DNA of 64,000 nucleotides from Lachnoclostridium sp. An181 (GCF_002160325.1 NZ_NFKJ01000008.1:51601-115600), one strand, 5' to 3'; counted from the first letter of the stretch, positions 25,634-36,303 are shown. The notes: generated by a model from the letters alone, not told the origin. Numbers and translations are program-made.

Positions 25634-28474
25634 ATGGCAAATGCAGTTAGACAATATATAAAGATACGAGGCGCAAATGAGCACAATCTGAAAAATATAG
25701 ATATTGACATTCCAAGAGATGAGCTTGTTGTTCTGACAGGACTCAGCGGTTCAGGAAAATCTTCTCTGGCGTTCGATACCATCTATGCGGAAGGACAGCG
25801 CAGATATATGGAGTCGTTGTCTTCCTACGCAAGACAGTTTTTAGGGCAGATGGAGAAACCAAATGTGGAGAGCATCGAAGGGCTCTCCCCTGCCATCTCC
25901 ATTGACCAGAAGTCTACAAACCGGAACCCGAGATCCACGGTGGGGACAGTGACGGAGATTTATGACTATTTCCGTCTTTTGTACGCTCGGGTGGGAATTC
26001 CGCACTGCCCAAAATGCGGCAAGGAGATACGCAAGCAGACAGTGGATGAGATGGTGGACCAGATCATGAGGCTGCCAAAGTCAACAAAGATTCAGGTGCT
26101 GGCTCCGGTTGTAAGGGGGCGTAAGGGCACACATGCAAAATTGCTTGAGAGAGCAAAGAAAAGCGGATATGTACGTGTGAGAGTGGACGGCAGCCTGTAT
26201 GAGCTTTCGGAGACGATTGAGCTTGATAAAAATATTAAGCACAATATCGAGATTGTGGTGGACCGTCTGGTCATCAAAGAGGGAATTGAAAAGAGGCTGA
26301 CAGATTCCATTGAGAATGTATTAAGTCTTGCGGAAGGTCTTTTGGTCGTGGACGTGATCGGGCAGGAACCGATGAATTTCAGCCAAAGTTTTTCCTGTCC
26401 GGACTGCGGCATCAGTATTGATGAGATTGAACCGAGAAGTTTTTCCTTCAACAATCCGTTTGGAGCCTGCCCGGTCTGCTATGGGCTTGGGTATAAAATG
26501 GAATTCGATGTGGAGCTGATGATACCGGATCCTTCTCTCAGCATTGATGAGGGGGCTATTGTGGTACTTGGATGGCAGTCCTGTACAGACAAGGGCAGTT
26601 ATACAAGAGCGATTTTGGATGCACTGGCAAAGGAGTATGACTTCCGGCTCGATGTACCATTTGAGAGTTACCCGGAAAAGGTAAAAAATATTCTTTTGCA
26701 CGGGACGGATGGAAAGACTGTGAAAGTTTATTATAAAGGACAGCGTGGGGAAGGAATCTATGATATAGCTTTTGAGGGGCTTATCAAAAACGTGGAGAGA
26801 CGATATCGAGAAACCGGATCAGAAACGACAAAAGCAGAATATGAAAGTTTTATGAGGATCACCCCTTGTCATGAATGTAAAGGACAAAGGCTGAAGAAAA
26901 GTGCGCTGGCGGTCACAGTTGGAGATAAAAATATTTATGAAGTGACATCCATGTCCATTGAAAAGTTGAGAAATTTCCTGGAAGAACTGAAACTTTCCAA
27001 CACACAGATGATGATAGGCGGACAGATTTTAAAAGAGATCAAGGCAAGAACCCAGTTTCTCATTGATGTGGGGCTTGATTACCTGACACTTGCAAGGGCA
27101 ACAGGTACGCTCTCCGGCGGGGAGGCGCAGAGGATCCGTCTGGCCACACAGATTGGTTCCGGCCTTGTGGGAGTGGCGTATATTTTGGATGAACCGAGTA
27201 TCGGCCTCCACCAGAGGGATAACGATAAGCTTCTGCGCACATTAAAACATTTGCGGGATTTGGGAAATACGCTGATCGTGGTGGAACACGATGAGGATAC
27301 CATGATGGAGGCAGACTGTATTGTGGATATCGGGCCTGGAGCAGGAGAACACGGAGGAGAAGTTGTGGCGGTCGGAACAGCGAAAGAGATCATGGAGAAT
27401 GAAAACTCTGTCACCGGCGCATACTTAAGCGGACGGATAAAAATACCGGTCCCTGAATTTCGTGCAGAGCCAAAAGGCTGGCTGAAAGTGGTAGGAGCTG
27501 CGGAGAATAATTTAAAGAATATTGATGTCAAGTTTCCTCTTGGCGTGATGACCTGTGTGACCGGGGTGTCCGGTTCCGGAAAGAGTTCCCTTGTCAATGA
27601 GATTCTCTACAAAAAGCTTGCCAAGGTGCTGAATCGGGCAAGGACCATACCGGGGAAACACAAAAGGATTGAAGGGCTGGACCAGGTGGATAAGGTCATT
27701 GACATTGACCAGTCTCCAATCGGGAGAACTCCCCGCTCTAACCCGGCGACATACACCGGGGTGTTTGATTTGATCCGGGATCTGTTCGCAGCGACAGCGG
27801 ATGCCAAGGCGAGGGGATATAAAAAAGGAAGATTCAGTTTCAATGTCAAGGGAGGAAGATGTGAAGCATGCAGCGGAGATGGAATCATAAAGATAGAGAT
27901 GCATTTTCTTCCGGACGTGTATGTGCCGTGTGAAGTGTGCCAGGGAAAACGGTACAACAGGGAGACATTGGAAGTAAAATATAAAGGAAAGAGCATTTAT
28001 GATGTGCTCAACATGACAGTGGAGGAGGCAATGGAGTTTTTTGAAAATGTTCCAAGTATCAGAAGGAAGATGGAGACGCTCAATGATGTGGGATTGTCTT
28101 ATATCCGTCTTGGACAGCCTTCCACCACACTTTCAGGGGGGGAGGCACAGAGGATCAAACTGGCAACAGAGCTGAGCAAACGGAGTACGGGAAAGACGGT
28201 ATATATTCTCGATGAGCCAACTACAGGGCTGCATTTTGCGGATGTGCACAAGCTGACAGAGATTTTGCGCAGATTGTCCGCTGACGGAAATACCGTCATT
28301 GTCATTGAGCACAATCTTGATGTTATAAAAACAGCAGATTATATTATCGACATTGGCCCGGAAGGGGGCGACGGAGGCGGTACCGTGGTGGCCGTTGGAA
28401 CTCCGGAAGAAATTGCGGCCAATCCAGCGTCCTATACAGGCAAATATATTGATACAATCCTTAAGAAAAACTAA
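25634..28474 (+). CDS. uvrA: UvrABC excision repair subunit A
   Basis: A 946-residue damage-sensing ABC-type ATPase that loads UvrB. Two nucleotide-binding halves are visible: Walker [10 protein letters not shown] near residue 37 and GVSGSGKSS near 643, each with its LSGGEAQRI signature and an ILDEPS/ILDEPT Walker B. Zinc-binding cysteine pairs occur at CPKCGKE (about 125), at CPDCG and CPVCYG (about 253-281), and at CEACSGDG with CEVCQGKR (about 743-770). It is separated from uvrB by a single base and so is translationally coupled. Confidence 0.97.
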   Translation: MANAVRQYIKIRGANEHNLKNIDIDIPRDELVVLTGLSGSGKSSLAFDTIYAEGQRRYMESLSSYARQFLGQMEKPNVESIEGLSPAISIDQKSTNRNPRSTVGTVTEIYDYFRLLYARVGIPHCPKCGKEIRKQTVDEMVDQIMRLPKSTKIQVLAPVVRGRKGTHAKLLERAKKSGYVRVRVDGSLYELSETIELDKNIKHNIEIVVDRLVIKEGIEKRLTDSIENVLSLAEGLLVVDVIGQEPMNFSQSFSCPDCGISIDEIEPRSFSFNNPFGACPVCYGLGYKMEFDVELMIPDPSLSIDEGAIVVLGWQSCTDKGSYTRAILDALAKEYDFRLDVPFESYPEKVKNILLHGTDGKTVKVYYKGQRGEGIYDIAFEGLIKNVERRYRETGSETTKAEYESFMRITPCHECKGQRLKKSALAVTVGDKNIYEVTSMSIEKLRNFLEELKLSNTQMMIGGQILKEIKARTQFLIDVGLDYLTLARATGTLSGGEAQRIRLATQIGSGLVGVAYILDEPSIGLHQRDNDKLLRTLKHLRDLGNTLIVVEHDEDTMMEADCIVDIGPGAGEHGGEVVAVGTAKEIMENENSVTGAYLSGRIKIPVPEFRAEPKGWLKVVGAAENNLKNIDVKFPLGVMTCVTGVSGSGKSSLVNEILYKKLAKVLNRARTIPGKHKRIEGLDQVDKVIDIDQSPIGRTPRSNPATYTGVFDLIRDLFAATADAKARGYKKGRFSFNVKGGRCEACSGDGIIKIEMHFLPDVYVPCEVCQGKRYNRETLEVKYKGKSIYDVLNMTVEEAMEFFENVPSIRRKMETLNDVGLSYIRLGQPSTTLSGGEAQRIKLATELSKRSTGKTVYILDEPTTGLHFADVHKLTEILRRLSADGNTVIVIEHNLDVIKTADYIIDIGPEGGDGGGTVVAVGTPEEIAANPASYTGKYIDTILKKN

Positions 28475-28489
28475 AATAAAAAAAAGTGC

Positions 28490-28518
28490 TTTCCATTTAT
28501 CGGAATTTTTATTATAAT
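28490..28518 (+). promoter_or_regulatory. mreB promoter
   Basis: TTTCCA (28490-28495) and TATAAT (28513-28518) are separated by 17 bases, about 69 bases before the mreB start. Confidence 0.55.
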
Positions 28519-28586
28519 GATACATGCGTAATTATGGGACAACTAAAAGGTATGAAATAGATAAGATAAATGAAAGGGGTATTTAA

Positions 28587-29576
28587 ATGTCAGTGGATAT
28601 CGGAATCGACTTGGGGACGGCGAGCGTTCTTGTATACGTAAAAGGAAAGGGAGTTGTGCTCAAAGAGCCATCTGTTGTGGCTTTTGACAGAGATACAAAT
28701 GCTATTAAGGCAATCGGGGAAGAGGCAAGACTTATGCTGGGGAGAACACCTGGAAATATTGTGGCAGTCAGACCGCTGAGAAAGGGAGTAATCTCTGACT
28801 ATACAGTGACAGAAAAAATGATCAAATATTTCGTGCAAAAAGCGCTTGGAAAAAGAACATTCAAAAAACCCCGCATCAGTGTATGCGTTCCAAGCGGAGT
28901 GACGGAAGTGGAGAAAAAAGCAGTCGAGGAGGCAACTTTTGCAGCAGGCGCAAGAGAAGTCAATCTGATCGAAGAGCCGGTGGCAGCGGCGATCGGTGCA
29001 GGAATCGATATTTCAAAGGCGTGCGGAAACATGATCGTAGATATCGGAGGCGGAACTTCAGATATTGCGGTTATCTCCCTTGGAGGTACAGTGGTAAATA
29101 CATCCCTGAAACTTGCCGGAGATGATTTCGATGAAGCAATTGTCCGCTACATGAGAAAGAAACACAATCTTCTGATCGGAGAGAGGACTGCGGAGGATAT
29201 CAAGATTAAGATCGGGACAACCTATCCACTTGTGGAGGAAGAGTCGATGGAAGTAAGAGGAAGAAATCTGGTGACAGGACTTCCAAAAACTGTGACAGTC
29301 ACTTCTTCTGAGACAGAGGAAGCATTGCGCGAACCGGCAGGACAGATTGTCGAAGCAGTAATTTCTGTGCTGGAGAGAACACCGCCGGAATTGTCTGCAG
29401 ATATTCTTGACAGAGGAATCGTACTCACGGGAGGAGGCTCCCTCCTTCGAGGATTGGAAGAGCTCGTAGAAGAGAAGACGGGTATCAACACTATGACTGC
29501 GGAAGACCCGATGCAGGTAGTGGCGATCGGAACCGGTCAGTTCGTAGAGTTCATGAGTGAAAAGAAAGAGCTTTAA
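28587..29576 (+). CDS. mreB: Rod-shape-determining actin homologue MreB
   Basis: A 329-residue bacterial actin that organises lateral wall synthesis at the inner membrane face. Actin-fold ATP motifs are present: phosphate-1 DIGIDLGTASVLVY (residues 3-16), phosphate-2 MIVDIGGGTSDIAVI near 150, and the adenosine segment GIVLTGGGSLLRGLEEL near 275. There is no mreC/mreD downstream, so this may be a stand-alone copy (Mbl/MreBH-like). It has its own promoter, an AAAGGGG ribosome site and a following terminator. Confidence 0.93.
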   Translation: MSVDIGIDLGTASVLVYVKGKGVVLKEPSVVAFDRDTNAIKAIGEEARLMLGRTPGNIVAVRPLRKGVISDYTVTEKMIKYFVQKALGKRTFKKPRISVCVPSGVTEVEKKAVEEATFAAGAREVNLIEEPVAAAIGAGIDISKACGNMIVDIGGGTSDIAVISLGGTVVNTSLKLAGDDFDEAIVRYMRKKHNLLIGERTAEDIKIKIGTTYPLVEEESMEVRGRNLVTGLPKTVTVTSSETEEALREPAGQIVEAVISVLERTPPELSADILDRGIVLTGGGSLLRGLEELVEEKTGINTMTAEDPMQVVAIGTGQFVEFMSEKKEL

Positions 29577-29604
29577 TAGAGGGAAAGATACCATTGGGAC
29601 CACA

Positions 29605-29647
29605 GGAGGGCGTTGCAGAGTTGAACATTTGCTGCTCCCTCTTTTTT
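29605..29647 (+). terminator. Terminator after mreB
   Basis: GGAGGG plus GCAG on the left (29605-29618) pair with CTGC and TCCCTC (29632-29641), with an internal bulge, followed by TTTTTT. Confidence 0.65.
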
Positions 29648-29700
29648 ATTTGCAGAGCCGGCATTGACGGGGCTGTACAGATGAGCGGAAGGGAGTTACT

Positions 29701-31920
29701 ATGGAAGTAGTTAAAGGGTATGTCGAGCACATCGTATTTCGAAACGAAGAAAACGGATACACAGTCTTTAATATAGAAAATGAAAACGGGGAGCTGACAT
29801 GTGTGGGTGTGTTCCCCTATATCAGCGAGGGCGAGATGCTGGAGATGACCGGCGATTATACAGAACATGCAATTTACGGACAGCAGTTTAAAGTGAAATC
29901 CCATGAAATTAAGGAGGCTGAAGATATTGTCTCCATGGAAAGATATCTTGGATCCGGGGCGATTTCCGGAGTGGGAGCTGCGCTTGCAGGAAGAATCGTA
30001 AGGAAATTTAAAGAGGAGACTTTCCGCATTATCGAGGAGGAACCGGAAAGACTTGCAGAGGTCAAAGGAATCAGTGAAAGAAAGGCAAGGGAAATCGCAG
30101 AGCAGATGGAAGGGAAAAAAGACATGCGCAAAGCCATGATCTTTCTTCAGAAATATGGGGTTTCCGTTAATCTTGCGGCAAAGATTTATCAGCATTACGG
30201 GCAAAATGTATACCGTGTGCTTGAGGAGAATCCCTATCAGCTTGCAGATACGATTCAGGGAGTGGGATTTAAAACTGCGGATGAGATTGCAGAAAAAATT
30301 GGGATCAGACAGGATTCTGATTTTAGGATTCAGAGCGGAATTTTTTATACACTGCTGCAGAGCGTGGCAGAAGGAAACATTTATTTGCCAAAGGAAGAAC
30401 TCCTGGAAAAAGCAGGGGAGCTTTTGAGAACTGGAATCGAGAACATTGAGAAATATTTGATGGACCTTTCCATGGAAAGGAAGATTGTGGTCAAGGACAA
30501 TGATGGAAGAACATGTATTTATCCTGCCTTGTATTATTATATGGAATTAAATACGGCAAAGATGCTCCATGACCTTGACGGAGAGTGTGATGTTGCGGAT
30601 GTTGTGATTGAAAGCAGGATGAAAAAAGTGGAAGAGAATGCGGGGCTTTTTCTGGATGAAAAACAGAGAGCCGCAGTGGTGGAGGCAGTGCGTCATGGAG
30701 TTTTCATTCTGACCGGGGGACCTGGCACAGGAAAGACAACGACCATTAATGCCATGATTCGGTATTTTGAGAGTGAAGGGATGGATTTTCTGCTCGCAGC
30801 TCCGACAGGAAGGGCTGCAAAAAGGATGAGCGAGACAACAGGTTATGAGTCACAGACTATCCACCGGCTTTTGGAAGTGAATGGGAACCCTGAGGAAGAA
30901 GGGGCCGGCAGCGCATTTATGCGAAATGAGGAAAATCCTCTGGAGGCAGATGTCATTATCATTGATGAAATGTCTATGGTTGATCTGCCTCTTCTGCACG
31001 CACTTCTAAAGGCAGTCAGCGTGGGCACAAGACTGATCCTGGTGGGTGACAAAAACCAGCTGCCCTCTGTGGGGCCGGGAAGCGTGCTGAAGGATATGAT
31101 AGAATCCGGATGCTTTTCTATGATGGAGCTGACAAAGATTTTCAGACAGGCCAGTGAGAGCGATATCGTCATGAATGCACATCGTATCAATGAAGGAAAA
31201 CCGCTCATTATGGATAATAAAAGCAACGATTTCTTTTTTCTGAAACGAATGGATGCCAATACAGTGATCGCAGTGACGCTGGCACTTGTACAAAAGAAAC
31301 TCCCCAAATATGTGGAGGCGGATGCTTTCGATATTCAGGTCATGGTTCCTATGCGTAAAGGGGCTCTTGGAGTGGAACGATTGAATGTGATCCTTCAGCA
31401 GTATCTCAATCCTCCTGCAAAGAACAAGGAGGAGAAGGAGTATGGGGACAGAATTTTTCGGGTGGGCGATAAAGTGATGCAGATTAAGAATAATTATCAG
31501 TTGGAATGGGAGATTTCTACCAAATATGGTCTTGTCATTGACAAAGGGCTTGGGGTGTTCAATGGTGATATGGGAGTCATCACGGAAATCCACAATAAAT
31601 CGGAAACGTTGACTGTGGAGTACGACGAGAAAAAGAAGGTAGAGTATACATTTAAAATGCTCGATGAACTGGAACACGCGTATGCGATCACTATACATAA
31701 AGCCCAGGGGAGTGAATATCCGGCAGTGGTAATGCCAATTCTGACAGGCCCGCGCCAGCTGCTGCACAGAAATTTGCTGTACACAGCAGTGACCAGGGCG
31801 AAGAAATGTGTGACTTTGGTTGGCGATGACATGATGATTCAGAGGATGATCCAAAATGTAAATGAGCAGAAAAGATATACGAGCCTGGCCGAAAGGATCC
31901 GTGAATTCAAAACCGTATAA
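29701..31920 (+). CDS. recD2: RecD2-type ATP-dependent DNA helicase
   Basis: A 739-residue superfamily 1B 5'-3' helicase of the RecD2/YrrC type, used in repair and fork maintenance without RecBC. The N-terminal OB-like domain (about 1-90) starts VVKGYVEHIVFRNEENGYTVF; tandem helix-hairpin-helix motifs follow (about 90-220, including SGVGAALAGRIV and GVGFKTADEIAEKIG). Helicase motifs include Walker A GGPGTGKTTT near 338, Walker B IIIDEMSMVD near 420, and the C-terminal UvrD-like AITIHKAQGSEYP near 665 and LLYTAVTRAKK near 696. The start ATG at 29701 follows GGAAGGGAG. Confidence 0.95.
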   Translation: MEVVKGYVEHIVFRNEENGYTVFNIENENGELTCVGVFPYISEGEMLEMTGDYTEHAIYGQQFKVKSHEIKEAEDIVSMERYLGSGAISGVGAALAGRIVRKFKEETFRIIEEEPERLAEVKGISERKAREIAEQMEGKKDMRKAMIFLQKYGVSVNLAAKIYQHYGQNVYRVLEENPYQLADTIQGVGFKTADEIAEKIGIRQDSDFRIQSGIFYTLLQSVAEGNIYLPKEELLEKAGELLRTGIENIEKYLMDLSMERKIVVKDNDGRTCIYPALYYYMELNTAKMLHDLDGECDVADVVIESRMKKVEENAGLFLDEKQRAAVVEAVRHGVFILTGGPGTGKTTTINAMIRYFESEGMDFLLAAPTGRAAKRMSETTGYESQTIHRLLEVNGNPEEEGAGSAFMRNEENPLEADVIIIDEMSMVDLPLLHALLKAVSVGTRLILVGDKNQLPSVGPGSVLKDMIESGCFSMMELTKIFRQASESDIVMNAHRINEGKPLIMDNKSNDFFFLKRMDANTVIAVTLALVQKKLPKYVEADAFDIQVMVPMRKGALGVERLNVILQQYLNPPAKNKEEKEYGDRIFRVGDKVMQIKNNYQLEWEISTKYGLVIDKGLGVFNGDMGVITEIHNKSETLTVEYDEKKKVEYTFKMLDELEHAYAITIHKAQGSEYPAVVMPILTGPRQLLHRNLLYTAVTRAKKCVTLVGDDMMIQRMIQNVNEQKRYTSLAERIREFKTV

Positions 31921-31962
31921 TGAAAGAGATAAATTTGATGTGCCAAATAAGTTGCTTGAAAA

Positions 31963-32685
31963 ATGTTAAAGATATTTAAGAAATTATTTAGTTTACTATC
32001 GGAGCTGCTATATCCATGGAAATGCCCGTTTTGCAGAAGGCCTTCCAATAAATGGATCTGCGATTCCTGCAGGAAAAAGCTGGTGGAAGTAAAAGAGCCC
32101 AAATGTGTAAAATGCGGAAAGCCTGTCAGGAAAAAGGAACAGGAGTACTGTACTGCCTGCAAAAATCCAAAGGAACTGCCGTACGAAAGAGGAATCAGCT
32201 TGTGGGTGCACAAGCCTCCTGTCAGCGAATCCATTTATCGGTTTAAATATCACAACTGTCGTCTTTATGCGGATGCCTATGCAAAAGAGTGCGCCCGACG
32301 TTTCAAAGGACAGATAAAAAAGTGGAATATCCAGCTGATCGTCCCGGTACCTATGTACGACAAAAAGAGGCGCAGGAGAGGATACAATCAGGCACAGGTA
32401 TTGGCAGAAAAATTGGGTGAAGAGCTCACAATTCCGGTGGACAGTGAAAGCGTCGCCCGTGTTCTTCCGACAACTCCTCAAAAGTTAAAAGGCAGGCAGG
32501 ACAGAAGAAAAAATTTAAAGGATGCATTTCGAATGAAAAAAGTGTTGAACGGCATCGAAAATGTTCTGGTCGTGGACGACATTTATACAACAGGTGCCAC
32601 AGTGGAAAAAGTGGCAGAGTGTTTGAAAAAAGCAGGAGCGAAACACATCTGGTTTTTTACGATAAGTATTGGACAAGATTTCTGA
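31963..32685 (+). CDS. ComF family protein (zinc-ribbon phosphoribosyltransferase-like)
   Basis: A 240-residue protein with two zinc-ribbon cysteine groups (CPFC with CDSC near residues 21-40; CVKCGK with CTAC near 50-70) followed by a type-I phosphoribosyltransferase fold carrying the PRPP-loop motif VLVVDDIYTTGAT near 204-216. ComF/GntX proteins take part in natural transformation in some species; the enzymatic activity of the PRT fold is not established. The ribosome site is weak. It follows recD2 after 42 bases, consistent with DNA uptake or repair use, but that is inference. Confidence 0.9.
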   Translation: MLKIFKKLFSLLSELLYPWKCPFCRRPSNKWICDSCRKKLVEVKEPKCVKCGKPVRKKEQEYCTACKNPKELPYERGISLWVHKPPVSESIYRFKYHNCRLYADAYAKECARRFKGQIKKWNIQLIVPVPMYDKKRRRRGYNQAQVLAEKLGEELTIPVDSESVARVLPTTPQKLKGRQDRRKNLKDAFRMKKVLNGIENVLVVDDIYTTGATVEKVAECLKKAGAKHIWFFTISIGQDF

Positions 32686-32699
32686 AAATATGTTATACT
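32670..32699 (+). promoter_or_regulatory. Promoter inside the end of the ComF gene
   Basis: TGGACA (32670-32675) and TATACT (32694-32699) are 18 bases apart, with TGT before the -10 giving an extended form. It would drive the small membrane gene and the cyclic-di-AMP module behind it. Confidence 0.45.
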
Positions 32700-32747
32700 A
32701 AAATGAATATTTATTGGGATAATGAAATGTCAAGTGAGGTGTCGGGA

Positions 32748-33149
32748 ATGCTGGATGAAAAACGTGTCGTGCTCATGACTAAGATGGCAATGTACGAGGA
32801 AAATAATAAAGGAAAAGAGGATATCCGGGTCAGCACTTATTTCAGAAAGGATTATTCTTCCAAGAATCTTCTCTGGAGTTTTATATGGTTCACGGTAGGA
32901 TATATATTACTTGGCCTTCTTGTGGGAATATCGTTCTCAGAGGCACTGATGAATGGTGGAAACATCATGGTGCTGATTTTGAGCGGAATCATCGCAATCT
33001 TTGTGTACATAGCCGGTCTCATCGGTACTCTCGTCTATACTTACCGGAGATGCAAAAAAAGGCACAGTGACGCAAGGCAGAGGGTGAAAATATACAACAG
33101 GGACCTTGTTACACTGTTGAAAATGTACGAAAAGGAGAGCAAATCATGA
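32748..33149 (+). CDS. Small two-span membrane protein, unrecognised
   Basis: A 133-residue protein with a charged cytoplasmic N-terminus (MLDEKRVVLMTKMAMYEENN), two hydrophobic spans (about residues 42-68 and 75-100), and a basic C-terminal helix ending KMYEKESKS. The start at 32748 has GAGGTG six bases upstream; longer in-frame starts overlap the ComF gene. Its stop overlaps the start of the next membrane gene (ATGA), so the two are translationally coupled. No family is recognised. Confidence 0.75.
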   Translation: MLDEKRVVLMTKMAMYEENNKGKEDIRVSTYFRKDYSSKNLLWSFIWFTVGYILLGLLVGISFSEALMNGGNIMVLILSGIIAIFVYIAGLIGTLVYTYRRCKKRHSDARQRVKIYNRDLVTLLKMYEKESKS

Positions 33150-34120
33150 GTAAGGTGTTTGAGTTTCGGGAGTATCTAAAAAGAGTCTACGGCCTGTATT
33201 CGAAATATATTGACAAGGGGTTCCAGTTTGTTTTCGGGCTTGCCGTGTTTATGATTTTGAACAATGAAATTGGGTTTGTGGAGCTGGCTGCACGGCCGTT
33301 GGTTGCTCTTGTGCTGGCGGTTGTCTGTACATTCCTTCCCATGTCCGCGATCGCAGTAGCAGCAGGGCTTATGATGGTTGTGCAGATGATGGGGGTTTCC
33401 ATAGGCATAGCGATGGTAGTGGCTGCTATATTGGTTGTAATGACAGCATTTTACCTTCGGTTTTCACCAAAAACATCCCTTGTGATCCTGCTCGTGCCTA
33501 TAGCATTTATTTTAAAAATACCGTATGCAGTGCCGATCATATGCGGGCTTGTGGGGAGTCCTGCCTATATTGTCCCGATCCTGTGCGGAACTTTGATCTA
33601 CTATATGATGAACTACATTGCGGCCGGCATTACGGTCGTGAAAGGTGCGGACGGAATGCTGGGGCAGGTCACGGTGTTTATGGAGAAAGTATTTCAGGAC
33701 AGGGGAATGTGGATAGTGGCGGCAGCGTTTACTCTCTGTATTCTGCTTGTATACACTGTAAGAAAACAGGCATTTGACCATGCGTGGGAGACAGCGATCG
33801 TATCAGGTGCTATCATCAATATCATAGTGATTGTTGTGGGAGATATTGCATTTGATGTTACAACCTCTTATTTTCCAATGGTGGCAGGCAGCATCGTTTC
33901 TGTACTGCTGGCCCTGATCATACAGCTGTTTGTTTTTTCTGTGGATTACAGCAGAAGTGAATACCTGCAGTTTGAGGATGATGAATACTGTTATTACGTG
34001 AAAGCAGTGCCTAAAATTTCTGTTCCGGTATCAAGAAAGACTGTAAAAAAAATCAACGTCCGTCAGGATGACGAGACAGGGGAAGTTGAAATCGTACGGG
34101 ACGAGACAGGGGAGAAATAA
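33146..34120 (+). CDS. Polytopic membrane protein upstream of cdaA
   Basis: A 324-residue protein with about eight hydrophobic segments between residues 25 and 275 and a cytoplasmic C-tail of about 45 residues that is charged (KKINVRQDDETGEVEIVRDE). It is sometimes labelled an ABC permease in related genomes, but no transporter signature (EAA loop or partner ATPase) is visible, so the function is unknown. It overlaps the previous gene by four bases and lies 38 bases ahead of cdaA, suggesting a link with cyclic-di-AMP signalling or envelope homeostasis. Confidence 0.78.
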   Translation: MSKVFEFREYLKRVYGLYSKYIDKGFQFVFGLAVFMILNNEIGFVELAARPLVALVLAVVCTFLPMSAIAVAAGLMMVVQMMGVSIGIAMVVAAILVVMTAFYLRFSPKTSLVILLVPIAFILKIPYAVPIICGLVGSPAYIVPILCGTLIYYMMNYIAAGITVVKGADGMLGQVTVFMEKVFQDRGMWIVAAAFTLCILLVYTVRKQAFDHAWETAIVSGAIINIIVIVVGDIAFDVTTSYFPMVAGSIVSVLLALIIQLFVFSVDYSRSEYLQFEDDEYCYYVKAVPKISVPVSRKTVKKINVRQDDETGEVEIVRDETGEK

Positions 34121-34158
34121 AGTACAGATTAGGGAGAATAATTAAGGAGGTGGTTACG

Positions 34159-35040
34159 ATGTGGCATAATATGATAGATGAAATTAAGGAAGGACTTTGG
34201 GGGCTTTCCATTCCGACTATCCGGATAACGGATATCATAGAGATTTTCATCATTGCAGTGATCGTCTATAAGATACTGGTATGGATAAAGAATACAAAGG
34301 CCTGGATGTTATTAAAAGGGATCATTGCATTGGCAGTTTTTATTTTGATAGCAGCGCTATTTAAGATGAACACGATTTTATGGATTGCTGAGAATTCTAT
34401 CAGCGTGCTTGCCATCGCTGCCGTTGTGGTTTTTCAGCCGGAACTTAGAAGAGCGCTGGAAAAATTGGGAGAGCAGAATCTGATCTCCAATATTATTCCG
34501 TTTGGACAGCAAAAGGAGTCGGAGCGCTTTGGAAATGAGACCATTGATGCAATTGTGTCTGCGTGCTATTCCATGGGCAAGGTGAAAACGGGGGCGCTTA
34601 TTGTGGTGGAGCAGGCGATCATGCTCACCGAATACGAGACAACAGGCATCCAATTGGATGCCAAAGTGTCCAGCCAGCTTTTGATCAATATCTTTGAACA
34701 CAATACACCACTGCACGATGGTGCAGTCATTATCAGAGGAGACAGGGTGGTTGCTGCCACATGTTACTTACCTCTGTCTGAAAATATGTCTCTTAGCAAA
34801 GCGCTCGGAACAAGGCACAGGGCAGCAGTGGGCATGAGTGAAGTGAGCGATGCTCTTGTTATTGTGGTTTCCGAGGAGACGGGAAAAGTGTCCACAGCAT
34901 TTGGGGGAAGACTTGTGACAGATGTAACTCCGGAGTATCTGACGGAAAGATTGATCAATGTACAGAACAAGACAGTGGACACAAAACGTTTTGTTTTATG
35001 GAAAGGAAGACAAAGACATGGGCAAAAGCATGAAAGATAA
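34159..35040 (+). CDS. cdaA: Diadenylate cyclase CdaA
   Basis: A 293-residue membrane enzyme that condenses two ATP into cyclic di-AMP, the second messenger for potassium, osmolyte and wall control. Three N-terminal spans (about 18-95) are followed by the DAC domain with catalytic DGA at residues 187-189 and RHR at 219-221. The start at 34159 follows AGGAGGTGG; a GTG three codons earlier is inside that ribosome site. Its 3' end overlaps the start of cdaR, its usual regulator. Confidence 0.96.
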   Translation: MWHNMIDEIKEGLWGLSIPTIRITDIIEIFIIAVIVYKILVWIKNTKAWMLLKGIIALAVFILIAALFKMNTILWIAENSISVLAIAAVVVFQPELRRALEKLGEQNLISNIIPFGQQKESERFGNETIDAIVSACYSMGKVKTGALIVVEQAIMLTEYETTGIQLDAKVSSQLLINIFEHNTPLHDGAVIIRGDRVVAATCYLPLSENMSLSKALGTRHRAAVGMSEVSDALVIVVSEETGKVSTAFGGRLVTDVTPEYLTERLINVQNKTVDTKRFVLWKGRQRHGQKHER

Positions 35041-36286
35041 GCTGATAGATAATTTAGGGCTGAAAGTCATTGCTCTTCTTTTCGCGGTTGTGCTGTGGTT
35101 GCTTGTGGTCAATATCAACGACCCGATCGAGAGCAGGACATTCAGCAATATCAAAGTAAATGTACTGCATGAGGAGATTATTGAAAATCAGGCAAAGACA
35201 TGGCAGGTGCTCGATAATACAGACAGCGTGACTGTCGTTGTAAGAGGGAAACGCTCCATTTTGGAGAGAATGAGAACGGAAGATATTTCTGCGTCCGCGG
35301 ACATCAAAGAGCTGATGTTGGAAAACATGGTTCCCATCGAAGTCACAGTGAGGGGATTTGAAGGCGAGTATCGGGAAGCATATGCGTCTCCGAAAAATAT
35401 GCAGATAAAAATAGAGAACAGCAAAAAAGCGGAGTTTCCGATCACAGTGGTTACAACCGGAGAAGTTCAGGAAGGGTATGCACTTGGTTCCACAGAAGCC
35501 AGTCCGAAGATGATTTCCGTTGCAGGACCGCAGTCATTGGTCGGAAGAATTGAGAGAGCTGTGGCAAGAGTAGATGTGAGCGGCCTTGCGGAGGATACGA
35601 CTTTGGATGCAACGCTCATCTTGTATGATGCAGCGGGAAATGAGATCAATCAGGATCTGCTGTCCAACACGATCGGCGTGGAAGGTTTGAAAGTGAAAGT
35701 GAGTCTTCTCAAGACAGCACTCATTCCATTGGAATTTGATGATTCCAAAATCCGCGTCTCAAAAGGGCACGTATATACGAAACTGGAATGTGAGCCTGAC
35801 TCCGTGGAAGTTGTAGGAGAGGAAAGCGACCTGGAAAATCTCTCCAGTATTGAGATTCCGGCGGGAGCCCTTGATGTAGGAGAAATTTCGGAAAAGACAG
35901 AGGTTCCTGTTGACATCACCCCGTACCTCCCGGAAGAGATCAAGCTTGCAGACGAGAATGCGAATATTGTGGTGGTGACAATCCTGGTTGACAAAGTAAA
36001 TGCAAAAATCATCAATCTTCCTGTGGAGTCCATTGTAAGGGACAATGCGCCGGAAGGATTTAAAGTAGAGTACGGCGATACAAAGGAGATTGCGCTTGCT
36101 TTTACGAGTGAGGACCAGTCCCGACTGAATGAGCTGACAGTGGATGACCTGAAAGATAAAGTGCGGGTTGATTTGCGGGGAATTACCCAGGAAGGAACCT
36201 ATACGCTCAAATTGCAGGTGACCCCTCCGGAAGGATGTGAGCTGGAAGAAGAAGCAGAAGTAACGCTTACACTGACCAAAAGGTAG
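35018..36286 (+). CDS. cdaR: CdaR, YbbR-domain regulator of CdaA
   Basis: A 422-residue protein with one N-terminal membrane span (about 14-33, VIALLFAVVLWLLVVNI) and about four extracytoplasmic YbbR repeats (roughly 40-130, 130-215, 220-315, 315-420). CdaR binds CdaA through the membrane and modulates cyclic-di-AMP synthesis. The ATG at 35018 lies within the last codons of cdaA; an alternative ATG at 35030 is possible. In many Firmicutes glmM follows, but here an HPr gene does. Confidence 0.93.
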   Translation: MGKSMKDKLIDNLGLKVIALLFAVVLWLLVVNINDPIESRTFSNIKVNVLHEEIIENQAKTWQVLDNTDSVTVVVRGKRSILERMRTEDISASADIKELMLENMVPIEVTVRGFEGEYREAYASPKNMQIKIENSKKAEFPITVVTTGEVQEGYALGSTEASPKMISVAGPQSLVGRIERAVARVDVSGLAEDTTLDATLILYDAAGNEINQDLLSNTIGVEGLKVKVSLLKTALIPLEFDDSKIRVSKGHVYTKLECEPDSVEVVGEESDLENLSSIEIPAGALDVGEISEKTEVPVDITPYLPEEIKLADENANIVVVTILVDKVNAKIINLPVESIVRDNAPEGFKVEYGDTKEIALAFTSEDQSRLNELTVDDLKDKVRVDLRGITQEGTYTLKLQVTPPEGCELEEEAEVTLTLTKR

Positions 36287-36303
36287 AGAAAGGATAGGGC
36301 ATT

